13,248 nt of DNA, from positions 1 to 13,248 of the forward strand of contig JABMPG010000510.1 of assembly GCA_013203855.1 (NCBI GenBank). Direction: 5' to 3'. The notes beneath the pieces are model-generated. The model saw nothing but the letters and a program-made list of their open reading frames with translations. It had not been told where the DNA came from and did no database searches. This stretch comes from a bacterium. GTDB taxonomy: Bacteria > Sumerlaeota > Sumerlaeia > UBA8349. A program made the position numbers and the translations under genes. Positions 6,440-13,248 of the stretch are shown here, piece by piece; the stretch's first letter is position 1; each line of letters begins with the position of its first letter.

Positions 6440-7405
6440 TCATCGCCGCCCGAGGACATAGCGGATGGATTGCACGAATCTGAACAGTGGCGAGTCGACC
6501 TTTTCCAGGGCAAAGAAAAGGCGCTGTTCGGCCCCAAAACGGCGAAAGGAACGTTCAACGCTTTTCACCATGCTCCCCTCGAAATCGAATCGAACGGTTT
6601 TTCCGGAAAGGTGCTTGATCATCTCCCAAACAAGGAGAGAGCTGCTCCCACTATTGCGGTAATCGGGGTCGATCGTACTGATGAGGTCATAGGCGCTCAG
6701 ATGATCCCATATGACAAAGAGACCGCTGTGTATGTTTCCTTTCGCATCGAAGGCACAGATCGTACAACCCGTCTGATTCCGGTAGACCGCGTCACAGACT
6801 CTCTGGAAAAGGGGGAGAGGATAGCTGATTTTCTTCCCCTGTTTTGCGAGAGTGAACCGGTGGTTTTCATAGAATTCAGGCGCTGGCAAATTGAAGCGAA
6901 CTTCCACCTTCTCGGTGGATCGCCGGATGTTTTTCCGTTTGGAGTGGTGAAATCCTGAAAACACGGCTTCGGGGTCTCGAATGTCGTCCAAGACATATGT
7001 GTACCGCGGGGTGGCATCGAAGCCTTGCCAGTAGAATGGCAGCCAGTTTGTGGTGCTGTAGTCGAGTCGCTGGTAGAATCGGTCCACCTTTGGGCATTGC
7101 TGCAACAGCCCGTCGATCATCCTCGTCTCGAAACTCAATCGATCCTGTGGGTTAAGTCCCACAGGGCACCTCAACCACGGTCCGAGTTTCTGGGTAAGGG
7201 GAGGCATCGTGATCTGCAGGAAAGGTCCGACCTTCCGGAGGCAGAAGGGGAGTGCTCCTTGCACCTGCCCTTTGTCTTCCACCACGGCCGCGTCCCAATC
7301 ATCGCCCGCCACGGCATCGAGCCACCAGTCTCTGGAAAAAACCGGTAGCGACGGTTCGTTTTGAGAGAAGAGACGATAGCGTGCCTTCGTAGCGGAATCA
7401 CTCAT
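6440..7405 (-). CDS. FemAB/GNAT-like acyltransferase, 321 aa
   Basis: Resembles the Acetyltransf_6 (BioF2/FemAB-like) group, which has a double GNAT fold. N-terminal half: SLPVFSRDWWLDAVAGDDW (about 19-37), the part that in this group positions the substrate. In the C-terminal half, FHHSKRKNIRRSTEK (about 152-166), SGLFVIWDHLSAYDLIS (about 227-243), SGSSSLLVWEMIKHL (about 252-266) and DFEGSM...RSFRRFGAEQ are the hallmark pieces. Members transfer aminoacyl or acyl groups to sugars or peptides; here the cluster suggests decoration of a sugar, possibly on an amino group. The start ATG at 7403-7405 overlaps the end of the sulfotransferase by 8 bases; a GAGGAG lies 14 bases upstream, farther than ideal, and translational coupling is likely. 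The donor (acyl-CoA or aminoacyl-tRNA) cannot be told. Confidence 0.82.
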   Translation of the reverse strand: MSDSATKARYRLFSQNEPSLPVFSRDWWLDAVAGDDWDAAVVEDKGQVQGALPFCLRKVGPFLQITMPPLTQKLGPWLRCPVGLNPQDRLSFETRMIDGLLQQCPKVDRFYQRLDYSTTNWLPFYWQGFDATPRYTYVLDDIRDPEAVFSGFHHSKRKNIRRSTEKVEVRFNLPAPEFYENHRFTLAKQGKKISYPLPLFQRVCDAVYRNQTGCTICAFDAKGNIHSGLFVIWDHLSAYDLISTIDPDYRNSGSSSLLVWEMIKHLSGKTVRFDFEGSMVKSVERSFRRFGAEQRLFFALEKVDSPLFRFVQSIRYVLGRR

Positions 7406-8366
7406 TGTGAATAGGATATCTCCTCTGGAAGTCCTTGAGACGGCACTCTATTTCCTCAAACGTTTCGACTGGAATTCTGACCTCGTTCGAGCAGAAAAAC
7501 GATTCAGGTGCGGGCCGGACTACTCGCACGGGTGAACCATTGGAGTTCATGAATTCGACAAGTCTGGATATGTGCTTCAGAGGAGTCTCGCAGAATTCCT
7601 CGTACTGAAACTGCAGAAAACGGGCCGGGCCCAGGGAGGATCTGTCCTCCGCGATGTTGCGGTAGGTAAAATGGACCTGCCCCGCCACCTGTCCGATAAG
7701 ATCGAGGTCGGCAATCTGGTCGATTTCCCGTGGCTTAACGCCCATCCAGTCTTCTTCCTGGAAACGACCGGATCGAGCCTGATAGATGGATTGGGCGACC
7801 ATCGCCCGGTCGCGGCAGACCTCGAGGAAAAGCGTGTTGGGAAAGATTCTGGCAAGCGCTTGTATCCTGGCGCTGTGTTTGACATTCTTGTTCACAACGG
7901 GGGCCTGCCATATATGCTCGATTCCCGCCACGGCCCGTTGCAGTTGCTCGCGAGCCTTCATGGAAATGTGTTCGGGGTCCACAAAATGCTTCTCGACGGG
8001 AAGCCAACGGTTCCACATTTCACCCGCCTCGTGGGGTCCGAAAAGGCCCACCGTCGTGCCAAATTCGCTTTGAAAGGGCTTATGTGGATGTGAAAAATGC
8101 CGCATGAAGCCGGCGATGAGTCGGTACAAACCGGGCGTTCTATAGAGGCCGGTCTTGATCATGAGGTTGTCCGGGAATCCCACGCTCAGAGTGTGGCAAA
8201 TCGTTTGGTAGACCAGAGTGGTGCCGGACCGTGGTGGCCCCAGTATGAAAAGTGGCGGGTATCGCAGGTCGAGTTTCCTCGGATGGGATTCCGCGATCCG
8301 AACCGGCATCCGCAGCAACATGTGGGCGATTTTCCAAGCCAAATCGTGAGCGGCAGAACGTCTCAT
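7398..8366 (-). CDS. PAPS-dependent sulfotransferase family protein, 322 aa
   Basis: Predicted to move a sulfo group from 3'-phosphoadenylyl sulfate to a hydroxyl or amino group of a carbohydrate or lipid. FILGPPRSGTTLVYQ (40-54) is the 5'-phosphosulfate-binding loop. KNVKHSARIQALARIFPN (about 160-177) leads into FLEVCRDRAMVAQSIY (180-195), where Arg185 and Ser193 fit the 3'-phosphate-binding motif. The PHEAGEMWNRW stretch (111-121) is like that of bacterial Sulfotransfer_3-type proteins. The length is usual. The start ATG at 8364-8366 has AGGGA about five bases before it; the gap to the upstream stop is 10 bases. No signal peptide or membrane anchor is seen, so it should act in the cytoplasm on the lipid-linked unit or a nucleotide sugar. 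Its place between acetyltransferase genes implies a sulfated glycan. The acceptor is unknown. Confidence 0.88.
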   Translation of the reverse strand: MRRSAAHDLAWKIAHMLLRMPVRIAESHPRKLDLRYPPLFILGPPRSGTTLVYQTICHTLSVGFPDNLMIKTGLYRTPGLYRLIAGFMRHFSHPHKPFQSEFGTTVGLFGPHEAGEMWNRWLPVEKHFVDPEHISMKAREQLQRAVAGIEHIWQAPVVNKNVKHSARIQALARIFPNTLFLEVCRDRAMVAQSIYQARSGRFQEEDWMGVKPREIDQIADLDLIGQVAGQVHFTYRNIAEDRSSLGPARFLQFQYEEFCETPLKHISRLVEFMNSNGSPVRVVRPAPESFFCSNEVRIPVETFEEIECRLKDFQRRYPIHNE

Positions 8367-8376
8367 TTTGTCCCTG

Positions 8377-8940
8377 TCACACTTGCTGAGAAGCAGGAGA
8401 GTCTTGCCCGTTGTTGTGATAGGGCGGAATCGACTTGACCATTCTGGCCGGGACGCCTGCCAGAAGGATATTGTCTTGGGGAAAAGATTTCGTCACGACG
8501 GCGCCAGCGGCGCAGATGACGTGGTTGCCCAAGTGGACTCCGGGCAAGATTACGACGCTTGCGCCCAGCCAGCAGTTGTCCCCGATCACAATCGGAGGGC
8601 ACTCTTCAAAAGAATGGAAGTCGTCAATTCTATGGTTCATGCTGATAAGACTGACTCTAGGCCCCAGCCAAGTGTTGCGACCGAGAACGATTCCGTTTCT
8701 TCCGTCCAGATAGGTGCCCAGTCCCAAGCCCGGAAATCGGTTGCCTCTCCGGATTTTGTCCACCCCCTTGATCTGGCTGGTCCAATGCACAGGCCATGGA
8801 ACGTGGGAGTTCACGCGCAGGAGTTTCTGGATAATCAGATGTTTGAACCGGATTCTCAGATCGAGTGCAGGGCAGCCGAAGCCCTCCCCGAAAAGAGACA
8901 GAAATCTGTCGAGAAAAGTCCTTGGCAGGTCATGCTTCAT
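8377..8940 (-). CDS. Left-handed beta-helix (hexapeptide) O-acetyltransferase, 187 aa
   Basis: Trimeric hexapeptide acyltransferase of the WcaF/maltose-acetyltransferase type, using acetyl-CoA to acetylate a sugar hydroxyl. The N-terminal ~60 residues form the helical lead-in. Hexapeptide coils run from about residue 82 (GRNGIVLGRNTWLGPRV) to 150 (GDNCWLGASVVILPGVHLG...AAGAVVTKS). The catalytic His is probably His103 in SMNHRID. AGVPARMVKSI (161-171) is the typical end of the helix. The ATG at 8938-8940 overlaps the flippase stop as ATGA, so translation is coupled. The second LbH enzyme in the cluster, in the fusion gene at 11565-13232, is of a different subfamily (N-acetyltransferase), so this one more likely decorates the repeat unit. 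The acetylated position is unknown. Confidence 0.9.
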   Translation of the reverse strand: MKHDLPRTFLDRFLSLFGEGFGCPALDLRIRFKHLIIQKLLRVNSHVPWPVHWTSQIKGVDKIRRGNRFPGLGLGTYLDGRNGIVLGRNTWLGPRVSLISMNHRIDDFHSFEECPPIVIGDNCWLGASVVILPGVHLGNHVICAAGAVVTKSFPQDNILLAGVPARMVKSIPPYHNNGQDSPASQQV

Positions 8941-10406
8941 GACTGGGGCGTCCCTCGTCTCAGTCTTCTCACCAGTCTTGTCAGATCCAGATAGCGGAAA
9001 TGGTTCAGGGCCAGGAGGAGCAGAATGGCGTAGATGGCACCGGAGAGAATGAGGAATAACAGGTCTGGCATGGGGATATAATAGCGGATCGGGATCAGAG
9101 GCAGAAGCAGAATGAGAGACAGCAGGAATATGTGCAGAACCTTAGAAAAGGGAAACGTTTCAGATATTCTCCTCTCCATCAGGCGCGCGATGTGCTTCAG
9201 GTTGTATGGCACTACCCAGATGTAAACGACCAGGACGGTGGCGATCGCCGCGCCGAGATAGCCGAGAAGGGACACGAGTATGATGCTCAACAGCAGGTTC
9301 GCCACAAGGGCGATGAGGGAACGGTAGAGGATCAGGTTGCTCTTTCCGGCAGCCATGAATATGGCCCCGAATGCCGCGATTCTGACGGGCAGGAGGCACA
9401 GGTAGATCCGAAAGGGCGTGGCGCTTTCGGAGTAGGTGGTCGAAAAGAGGATGCGCATCAGAGGGGACGCGACAAAGAACAGGTACACCATGGCGGGAAT
9501 CAGAATCAGGGCGCACTTGACAGCCGCGCGTTTCCACAGGTTCAGACTTTCCTCCAGGCTTCGCTCCCGATACAGTTTTGTCATCTCCGGGAGTAGTATG
9601 GAGGTGGCCGAGGCCGTTATGGTGGAAATCAGCGGGATTTCCATGGCGCCGTTGACATAGACGGCAAAGGTGTCGGTGTCACACATGCTTGCGACGATGA
9701 TCTTGTCGAGGCCTATGTTTAGGGTCGCCAGCATGGCGGCAAGGCCAAGAGGAACGCTGTAGCGAATCTGTTCAGATATCCCAGAGAAGTCCGGGCGAAG
9801 ATTACCGCTTCGACACGACCGGAGCATCAGCCACAGCCCGAGGGGGAATGCCGCGAAGCCGGCCAAGACAGTGCCCGCGACGGCGTAGGACGCCTTGGGT
9901 ATCCAGAAGCACAGACCGATCACGAGAAGGAGCATCAGGACTTTGCTTGCGGTGTTGTACAGGGCTACCATCTTCGGGCGGTCCTGAGCGATAAGGCAGG
10001 CGGCCAGCGATGAAAGAGGCAGCATGACGAGAGGGTAGGGCGCGAGAATGAGCAACGTGACGCGTAAAGAGGGATTTCCAAAACGCCAGGCGAGAAGGTG
10101 ATTTCCCCCTGCGAGGAGAAAAAAGCAGAACATGCCGCCCAGGAAAAGAAGGAGAATCTGGTTGTTGGCTAGTGACTGACGAGTCCTCTCCTCGCGGAGA
10201 GGCATGAAATAGTAAAGGGCCTGTGGCAGTCCCAGAGATAGCAGCGGGGCAACGAAGAGGTAGGCGAGAAGCGTCTGGCGATAGGTTGCATACTCCTGAA
10301 CCGTCAGAAGCCGGGCAAGGACTGCGAATACGATCAGCAACGCCAGGGCGGAGGCGAAATTCCCTGACGCCAGAAGAAAGGCCTTGGATGTCCGGGAAGA
10401 AGCCAT
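8937..10406 (-). CDS. Oligosaccharide flippase, Wzx/PST type, 489 aa
   Basis: Integral membrane protein of the MOP/PST exporter group that moves the undecaprenyl-linked repeat unit from the cytoplasmic to the periplasmic face. It is almost wholly hydrophobic, with about 12-14 predicted segments, starting near residues 10-30. The amphipathic RPDFSG...YSVPLGLAAML segment (about 208-232) and LDKIIVASMCD...YVNGAMEIPL (about 237-264), followed by ILLPEMTKLYRE, are typical of this group. The C-terminal LVRRLRRG is a short basic tail. The start ATG at 10404-10406 has no good Shine-Dalgarno sequence nearby, unlike most neighbours, so expression may depend on the upstream gene 30 bases away. Its presence means a Wzx/Wzy-type route, but no Wzy-like polymerase is in the window. 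Confidence 0.94.
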   Translation of the reverse strand: MASSRTSKAFLLASGNFASALALLIVFAVLARLLTVQEYATYRQTLLAYLFVAPLLSLGLPQALYYFMPLREERTRQSLANNQILLLFLGGMFCFFLLAGGNHLLAWRFGNPSLRVTLLILAPYPLVMLPLSSLAACLIAQDRPKMVALYNTASKVLMLLLVIGLCFWIPKASYAVAGTVLAGFAAFPLGLWLMLRSCRSGNLRPDFSGISEQIRYSVPLGLAAMLATLNIGLDKIIVASMCDTDTFAVYVNGAMEIPLISTITASATSILLPEMTKLYRERSLEESLNLWKRAAVKCALILIPAMVYLFFVASPLMRILFSTTYSESATPFRIYLCLLPVRIAAFGAIFMAAGKSNLILYRSLIALVANLLLSIILVSLLGYLGAAIATVLVVYIWVVPYNLKHIARLMERRISETFPFSKVLHIFLLSLILLLPLIPIRYYIPMPDLLFLILSGAIYAILLLLALNHFRYLDLTRLVRRLRRGTPQS

Positions 10407-10424
10407 TGGCGAAGTGGATGCCGA

Positions 10425-10438
10425 GTTACCTGTTACCT
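10425..10438. repeat. 7-base tandem duplication (GTTACCT twice) at the aminotransferase stop
   Basis: Two adjacent copies of GTTACCT, at 10425-10431 and 10432-10438. The second reaches into the stop codon (10437-10439) of the aminotransferase gene. It looks like a small slippage duplication in the 30-base gap before the flippase. Slippage here would change spacing but no protein. Confidence 0.6.
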
Positions 10439-11552
10439 ACCGGCGAAACCCCACGATTTCCTCTACCACGTATTGGGCCTGATCCTGTGTGAGCTCGGGG
10501 TAGATGGGGAGGGCGAGGGTTTCTTGGGCGGCTTTTTCGGATTCGGGGCAGTCGCCCGCGTGGTAGCCGAGGTTGGCGAAGCATTCCTGGAGATGTAGCG
10601 GCACGGGGTAGTAGACCTCGTTGCCGATTCCGCGTTCCTTGAGATGATTGCGCAGGGCATCGCGGCAGGGGACGCGGATGACGTACTGGTTGAAAATGTG
10701 GCGGTCGGCTGTGACTTGGGGCAGCTGGACCGTGCCGTCTTCGATCATGCCGGCCTTGGCGAAAAGATCGTTGTAGCGTTTGGCGTTTGCCTGACGTCTT
10801 GCGGTCCAGGCGTCGAGGTGGCGTAGTTTGACGGTGACGACGGCCGCCTGAAGCGCGTCCAGGCGAAAGTTGCCACCGATGATGGAGTGATAGTACTTGG
10901 GCTTGCTGCCGTGGGCGCGCAGTCGGTCGAGTTTCTCGGCCCTGTCAGCGTCTTTCGTAATCACCATGCCGCCGTCTCCGGCCGCGCCTAGATTCTTGGA
11001 CGGGAAGAAAGAGAAGCAGCCGTACTCGCCGAGATTGCCGGCCCGCTGGCCTTGGTATTCGGCGCCGATGGCCTGGGCGGCGTCTTCGATCACGATCAGG
11101 TTGTGCCGCTTCGCGATTTCGAGGATGGGTGCCATGTCAGCCATCTGACCATAGAGATGGACGGGAATAATCGCGCGCGTGCGGGGAGTGATCTTCGCCT
11201 CGATCAGGGCGGGATCGATGTTGAAGGTCTTGGGGTCGATATCGACGAAGACCGGCTTGGCGCCGAGACGAGAAACCGACCCGGCCGTGGAGAAGAAGGT
11301 ATAGGGAGTGGTGATGACCTCGTCTCCCGCGCCGATCCCCTCGGCCATGAGGGCGATCAGAAGGGCGTCCGTGCCGGACGAGACGCCGATGGCGTGATCG
11401 ATGCCGCAGTATTTCGCGATGGCCGCTTCACATTCCTTCACCTTCGGACCGAGAATGAAGTACTGTGATTCGAAGACCTCGGCGACGGCCGCGTCGATCT
11501 CGGCGCGGATGGTCTGGTACTGAGCCTTCAGGTCAAGCAGGGGAACCTGCAT
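10437..11552 (-). CDS. PLP-dependent sugar 3-aminotransferase, DegT/DnrJ/EryC1/StrS family (WlbC/WbpE-like)
   Basis: Transfers an amino group, usually from glutamate, to a 3-keto nucleotide sugar. The N-terminus VPLLDLKAQYQ and FILGPKVKECE are family hallmarks. SSGTDALLIAL (58-68) binds the cofactor phosphate, Asp157 in IEDAAQ should pair with the pyridine nitrogen, and Lys186 in SFFPSKNLG (181-189) is the PLP Schiff-base lysine. YYPVPLHLQECF (about 319-330) and LALPIYPEL close the domain; 371 aa is normal. The start ATG at 11550-11552 has AAAGGA seven bases before it, in the 12-base gap after the fusion gene. The fusion partner carries the enzymes before and after this step in the UDP-2,3-diacetamido-glucuronate route, so a UDP-3-oxo-GlcNAc-uronate substrate is likely. 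Other 3-keto sugars cannot be excluded from this protein alone. Confidence 0.94.
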   Translation of the reverse strand: MQVPLLDLKAQYQTIRAEIDAAVAEVFESQYFILGPKVKECEAAIAKYCGIDHAIGVSSGTDALLIALMAEGIGAGDEVITTPYTFFSTAGSVSRLGAKPVFVDIDPKTFNIDPALIEAKITPRTRAIIPVHLYGQMADMAPILEIAKRHNLIVIEDAAQAIGAEYQGQRAGNLGEYGCFSFFPSKNLGAAGDGGMVITKDADRAEKLDRLRAHGSKPKYYHSIIGGNFRLDALQAAVVTVKLRHLDAWTARRQANAKRYNDLFAKAGMIEDGTVQLPQVTADRHIFNQYVIRVPCRDALRNHLKERGIGNEVYYPVPLHLQECFANLGYHAGDCPESEKAAQETLALPIYPELTQDQAQYVVEEIVGFRR

Positions 11553-11564
11553 GGGATGTTCCTT

Positions 11565-13232
11565 TCACGGTTTTGCTCGGAATTCATCGTATGCCTTTGT
11601 CCCGACGGCCAATTCCTCGGGCAGAGGACTTTCCTCATCCAGATCGAGGCAACGCAGCACTCCCGGTTCGATTTCACGATACCGGAAGCCGCTTTCGGGG
11701 CAGACGAGAATTCCCTCCGCGTCCGCCTTCTCCAACCGGTGGCCATGGCGGCTCATCCAGCCGGTGCGGCGGGCAGGATTGCCCATGGCGAGGGCGTAAT
11801 CCGGCAGATCTCTGGTGACGACCGCTCCGGCCGCGATGAAGGCGTATCGCCCGATCGTGACGCCGCACACGATAGTCGCGTTGGCCCCGATCGAAGCCCC
11901 TCGGCGGATGATGGTCTTCTCGTAGAGCGAGTGCCGGTTCACCTGCGAGCGGGGATTGGTGACGTTGGTCAGGACGCAGCTGGGGCCGAGGAAGACATCG
12001 TCCTCAATCTCCGTGCCCGTGTAGATCGAGACGTTATTCTGGACCTTGACGTTGTTGCCGATAGTCACACCTGACGCGACGTTGCAGTTCTGTCCGAAGA
12101 TGCACCGCTCTCCGATGCGCGCGCCGGCCATCAGGTGTGAGAAGTGCCAGACCTTTGTGCCCTTGCCGATCTCGCATCCCGCATCCACGATCGCTGTTTC
12201 ATGCACGAAGCAGGGCGGTTTGGCGATCTCGGACCTTTGCTCGGCGGGCTTGGTCCCTTCCAAGGACATCTGGCACGTCTCGAGAACGCGAAGGACACGC
12301 AGGCCTTCCGCGCCGTCCGTCCGCGGGGTTTCCCGGCGTTCGATGCACTCCAGGAAGTGAGCGCACTCGGCTCGGAGGGGCTCGACGGCTTCTAACACGA
12401 CCGGTTCGGCGGCGGCCTTCACTGCGGTGGGAATCCGGTTCTGCCATGCCACCTTGTGGGGGTAGAGGACCAGTTTGTCCGCGGCCGTGTCGTCGAAGAC
12501 CGCCATCTTTTCCGATCCGATTACGACGAGGCGTTGCTCTTTGAAGGGGTGCAGCCAGCTCACGAAAATGTGGGCACGGACGCCGGAGGGGAAATGAAAC
12601 TGGCTCATGGTTACGTCGGGGATGCCGGCGCTGAGATAAGCGCCTCCCTCACAGGCCACGGAATCGGGCGTTTCGTCGAGAAGGGCGAGCATCACCGAAA
12701 TGTCGTGAGGCGCGAAGCTCCAGAGGATATTCTCCTCGGTGCGGATCTTGCCCATGTTGAGACGGTTCGAGTAGAGGTACTGCATGCGGCCCAATTCGCC
12801 GGATCGGATCAGCTCGCTCAGTTTCAGCACGGCGGGGTGGTAGCGCAGAATGTGGCCGACCATCAGGATGCGTGCCGCGCTTGTCGCCTTCTGGACCAGT
12901 TCGCTTCCCTGGGAGACATTCAGTGCGAGGGGCTTCTCGACAAAAACATCCTTGCCCGCTTCGAGGGCGGCCCGCGCCATGGCGTGATGCAAGGCGGCTG
13001 GGGTGGCCAGGACCACGGCCTGAATCTCCGGATCGTGCAGAACTTCCTCGTAGTCCGTGGTGAAGCCGACTCCGGGGTATTGCTCGCGGACGGCGGCCTC
13101 GCGGGTCAGGTCCTCATCACAGATGGCGCGCAGGGCGCCGAGGGCGTGGAAATTTCGGACCAGATTCTTGCCCCAATAGCCCATGCCGACCACGGCCACG
13201 GAGGTTCTGTTGGAGGGGGACGCTTCTGGCAT
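11565..13232 (-). CDS. Fused UDP-GlcNAc-uronate 3-dehydrogenase / N-acetyltransferase (WlbA-WlbB type), 555 aa
   Basis: Two enzymes in one reading frame. Residues 1-~325 are a Gfo/Idh/MocA oxidoreductase: NAD-binding GMGYWG (16-21), catalytic EKPLAL (Lys100), and SNRLNMGKIR with LWSFAPHDIS (His176), the signature of WlbA/WbpB, which oxidises C3 of UDP-N-acetylglucosaminuronate. After a ~16-residue linker, residues ~342-490 are a left-handed beta-helix of WlbB/WbpD type (KVWHFSH, NNVKVQNNVSIYTGT, FLGPSCVLTNVTNPRS, RRGASIGANATIVCG, AMGNPAR), which N-acetylates the 3-amino group. The tail from GWMSRHG (491-497) normally carries a Cys-rich knuckle in relatives. Here only Cys511 looks retained at a matching place. 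The start ATG at 13230-13232 is preceded by AAAGGG. The aminotransferase doing the intermediate step follows 12 bases later. It is the first gene seen of the cluster; more may lie upstream. Confidence 0.93.
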   Translation of the reverse strand: MPEASPSNRTSVAVVGMGYWGKNLVRNFHALGALRAICDEDLTREAAVREQYPGVGFTTDYEEVLHDPEIQAVVLATPAALHHAMARAALEAGKDVFVEKPLALNVSQGSELVQKATSAARILMVGHILRYHPAVLKLSELIRSGELGRMQYLYSNRLNMGKIRTEENILWSFAPHDISVMLALLDETPDSVACEGGAYLSAGIPDVTMSQFHFPSGVRAHIFVSWLHPFKEQRLVVIGSEKMAVFDDTAADKLVLYPHKVAWQNRIPTAVKAAAEPVVLEAVEPLRAECAHFLECIERRETPRTDGAEGLRVLRVLETCQMSLEGTKPAEQRSEIAKPPCFVHETAIVDAGCEIGKGTKVWHFSHLMAGARIGERCIFGQNCNVASGVTIGNNVKVQNNVSIYTGTEIEDDVFLGPSCVLTNVTNPRSQVNRHSLYEKTIIRRGASIGANATIVCGVTIGRYAFIAAGAVVTRDLPDYALAMGNPARRTGWMSRHGHRLEKADAEGILVCPESGFRYREIEPGVLRCLDLDEESPLPEELAVGTKAYDEFRAKP

Positions 13233-13248
13233 TCTGGGACCCTTTCCC

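Noticed and set aside
7572..8093. 173-residue + strand open frame opposite the sulfotransferase
   Set aside because: Shadow of the gene with the clear PAPS-binding motifs; no ribosome site or family.
8377..8940. Serine acetyltransferase (CysE)
   Set aside because: The N-terminal helical domain is too short and unlike CysE; the NH motif and cluster context fit a WcaF-type sugar acetyltransferase.
1..13248. Transposons, insertion sequences, tRNA or rRNA genes
   Set aside because: No transposase or integrase motifs, no terminal inverted repeats and no cloverleaf or rRNA-like stretch was seen on either strand.

Overview
The window carries the 3' part of a leucyl-tRNA synthetase gene on the + strand (1-2106). 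Converging on it is a small cold-shock gene on the - strand (2294-2497). Nearly all the rest, 2777-13232, is one co-directional - strand cluster for building, decorating and exporting a surface polysaccharide. DNA is GC-rich by eye. Most starts have Shine-Dalgarno-like sequences and genes are tightly packed, so this is a bacterium. The Wzx-type flippase and WlbA/WlbB/WlbC-type enzymes suggest a surface glycan such as O-antigen, capsule or exopolysaccharide, most likely in a Gram-negative. I cannot assign a phylum.

Reading the cluster in its own direction (from 13232 down): (1) a fused protein, an NAD-dependent sugar 3-dehydrogenase (WlbA/WbpB type) joined to a hexapeptide N-acetyltransferase (WlbB/WbpD type); (2) a PLP sugar aminotransferase (WlbC/WbpE type); (3) a flippase; (4) a left-handed beta-helix acetyltransferase; (5) a sulfotransferase; (6) a FemAB/GNAT-like acyltransferase; (7) a polysaccharide-deacetylase-like protein; (8) a family 4 glycosyltransferase; (9) a family 2 glycosyltransferase with a C-terminal membrane region. 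Three junctions overlap by 4-8 bases and four have gaps of 10-30 bases, so one transcript is likely. The exception is a 97-base gap at 5026-5122, which holds a weak promoter candidate.

Inferred pathway: genes 1 and 2 cover oxidation at C3, transamination and N-acetylation. These convert UDP-GlcNAc-uronate to UDP-2,3-diacetamido-2,3-dideoxyglucuronate. The glycosyltransferases assemble the repeat unit, the flippase moves it across the inner membrane, and the acetyl-, sulfo- and deacetylase-type enzymes decorate it. The UDP-GlcNAc 6-dehydrogenase, an initiating transferase and a polymerase are not in the window and may lie beyond 13248.

The 2107-2776 region is rich in signals. It has a strong bidirectional terminator-like hairpin between leuS and the cold-shock gene, a near-consensus sigma70 promoter for the cold-shock gene, a roughly 100-base structured leader with two competing folds, and two exact 15-base direct repeats just upstream of the -35 box. 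The most unusual points are the dehydrogenase-acetyltransferase fusion with its degenerate Cys-poor tail, the dense set of decoration enzymes including a sulfotransferase, and the cold-shock promoter/leader architecture.
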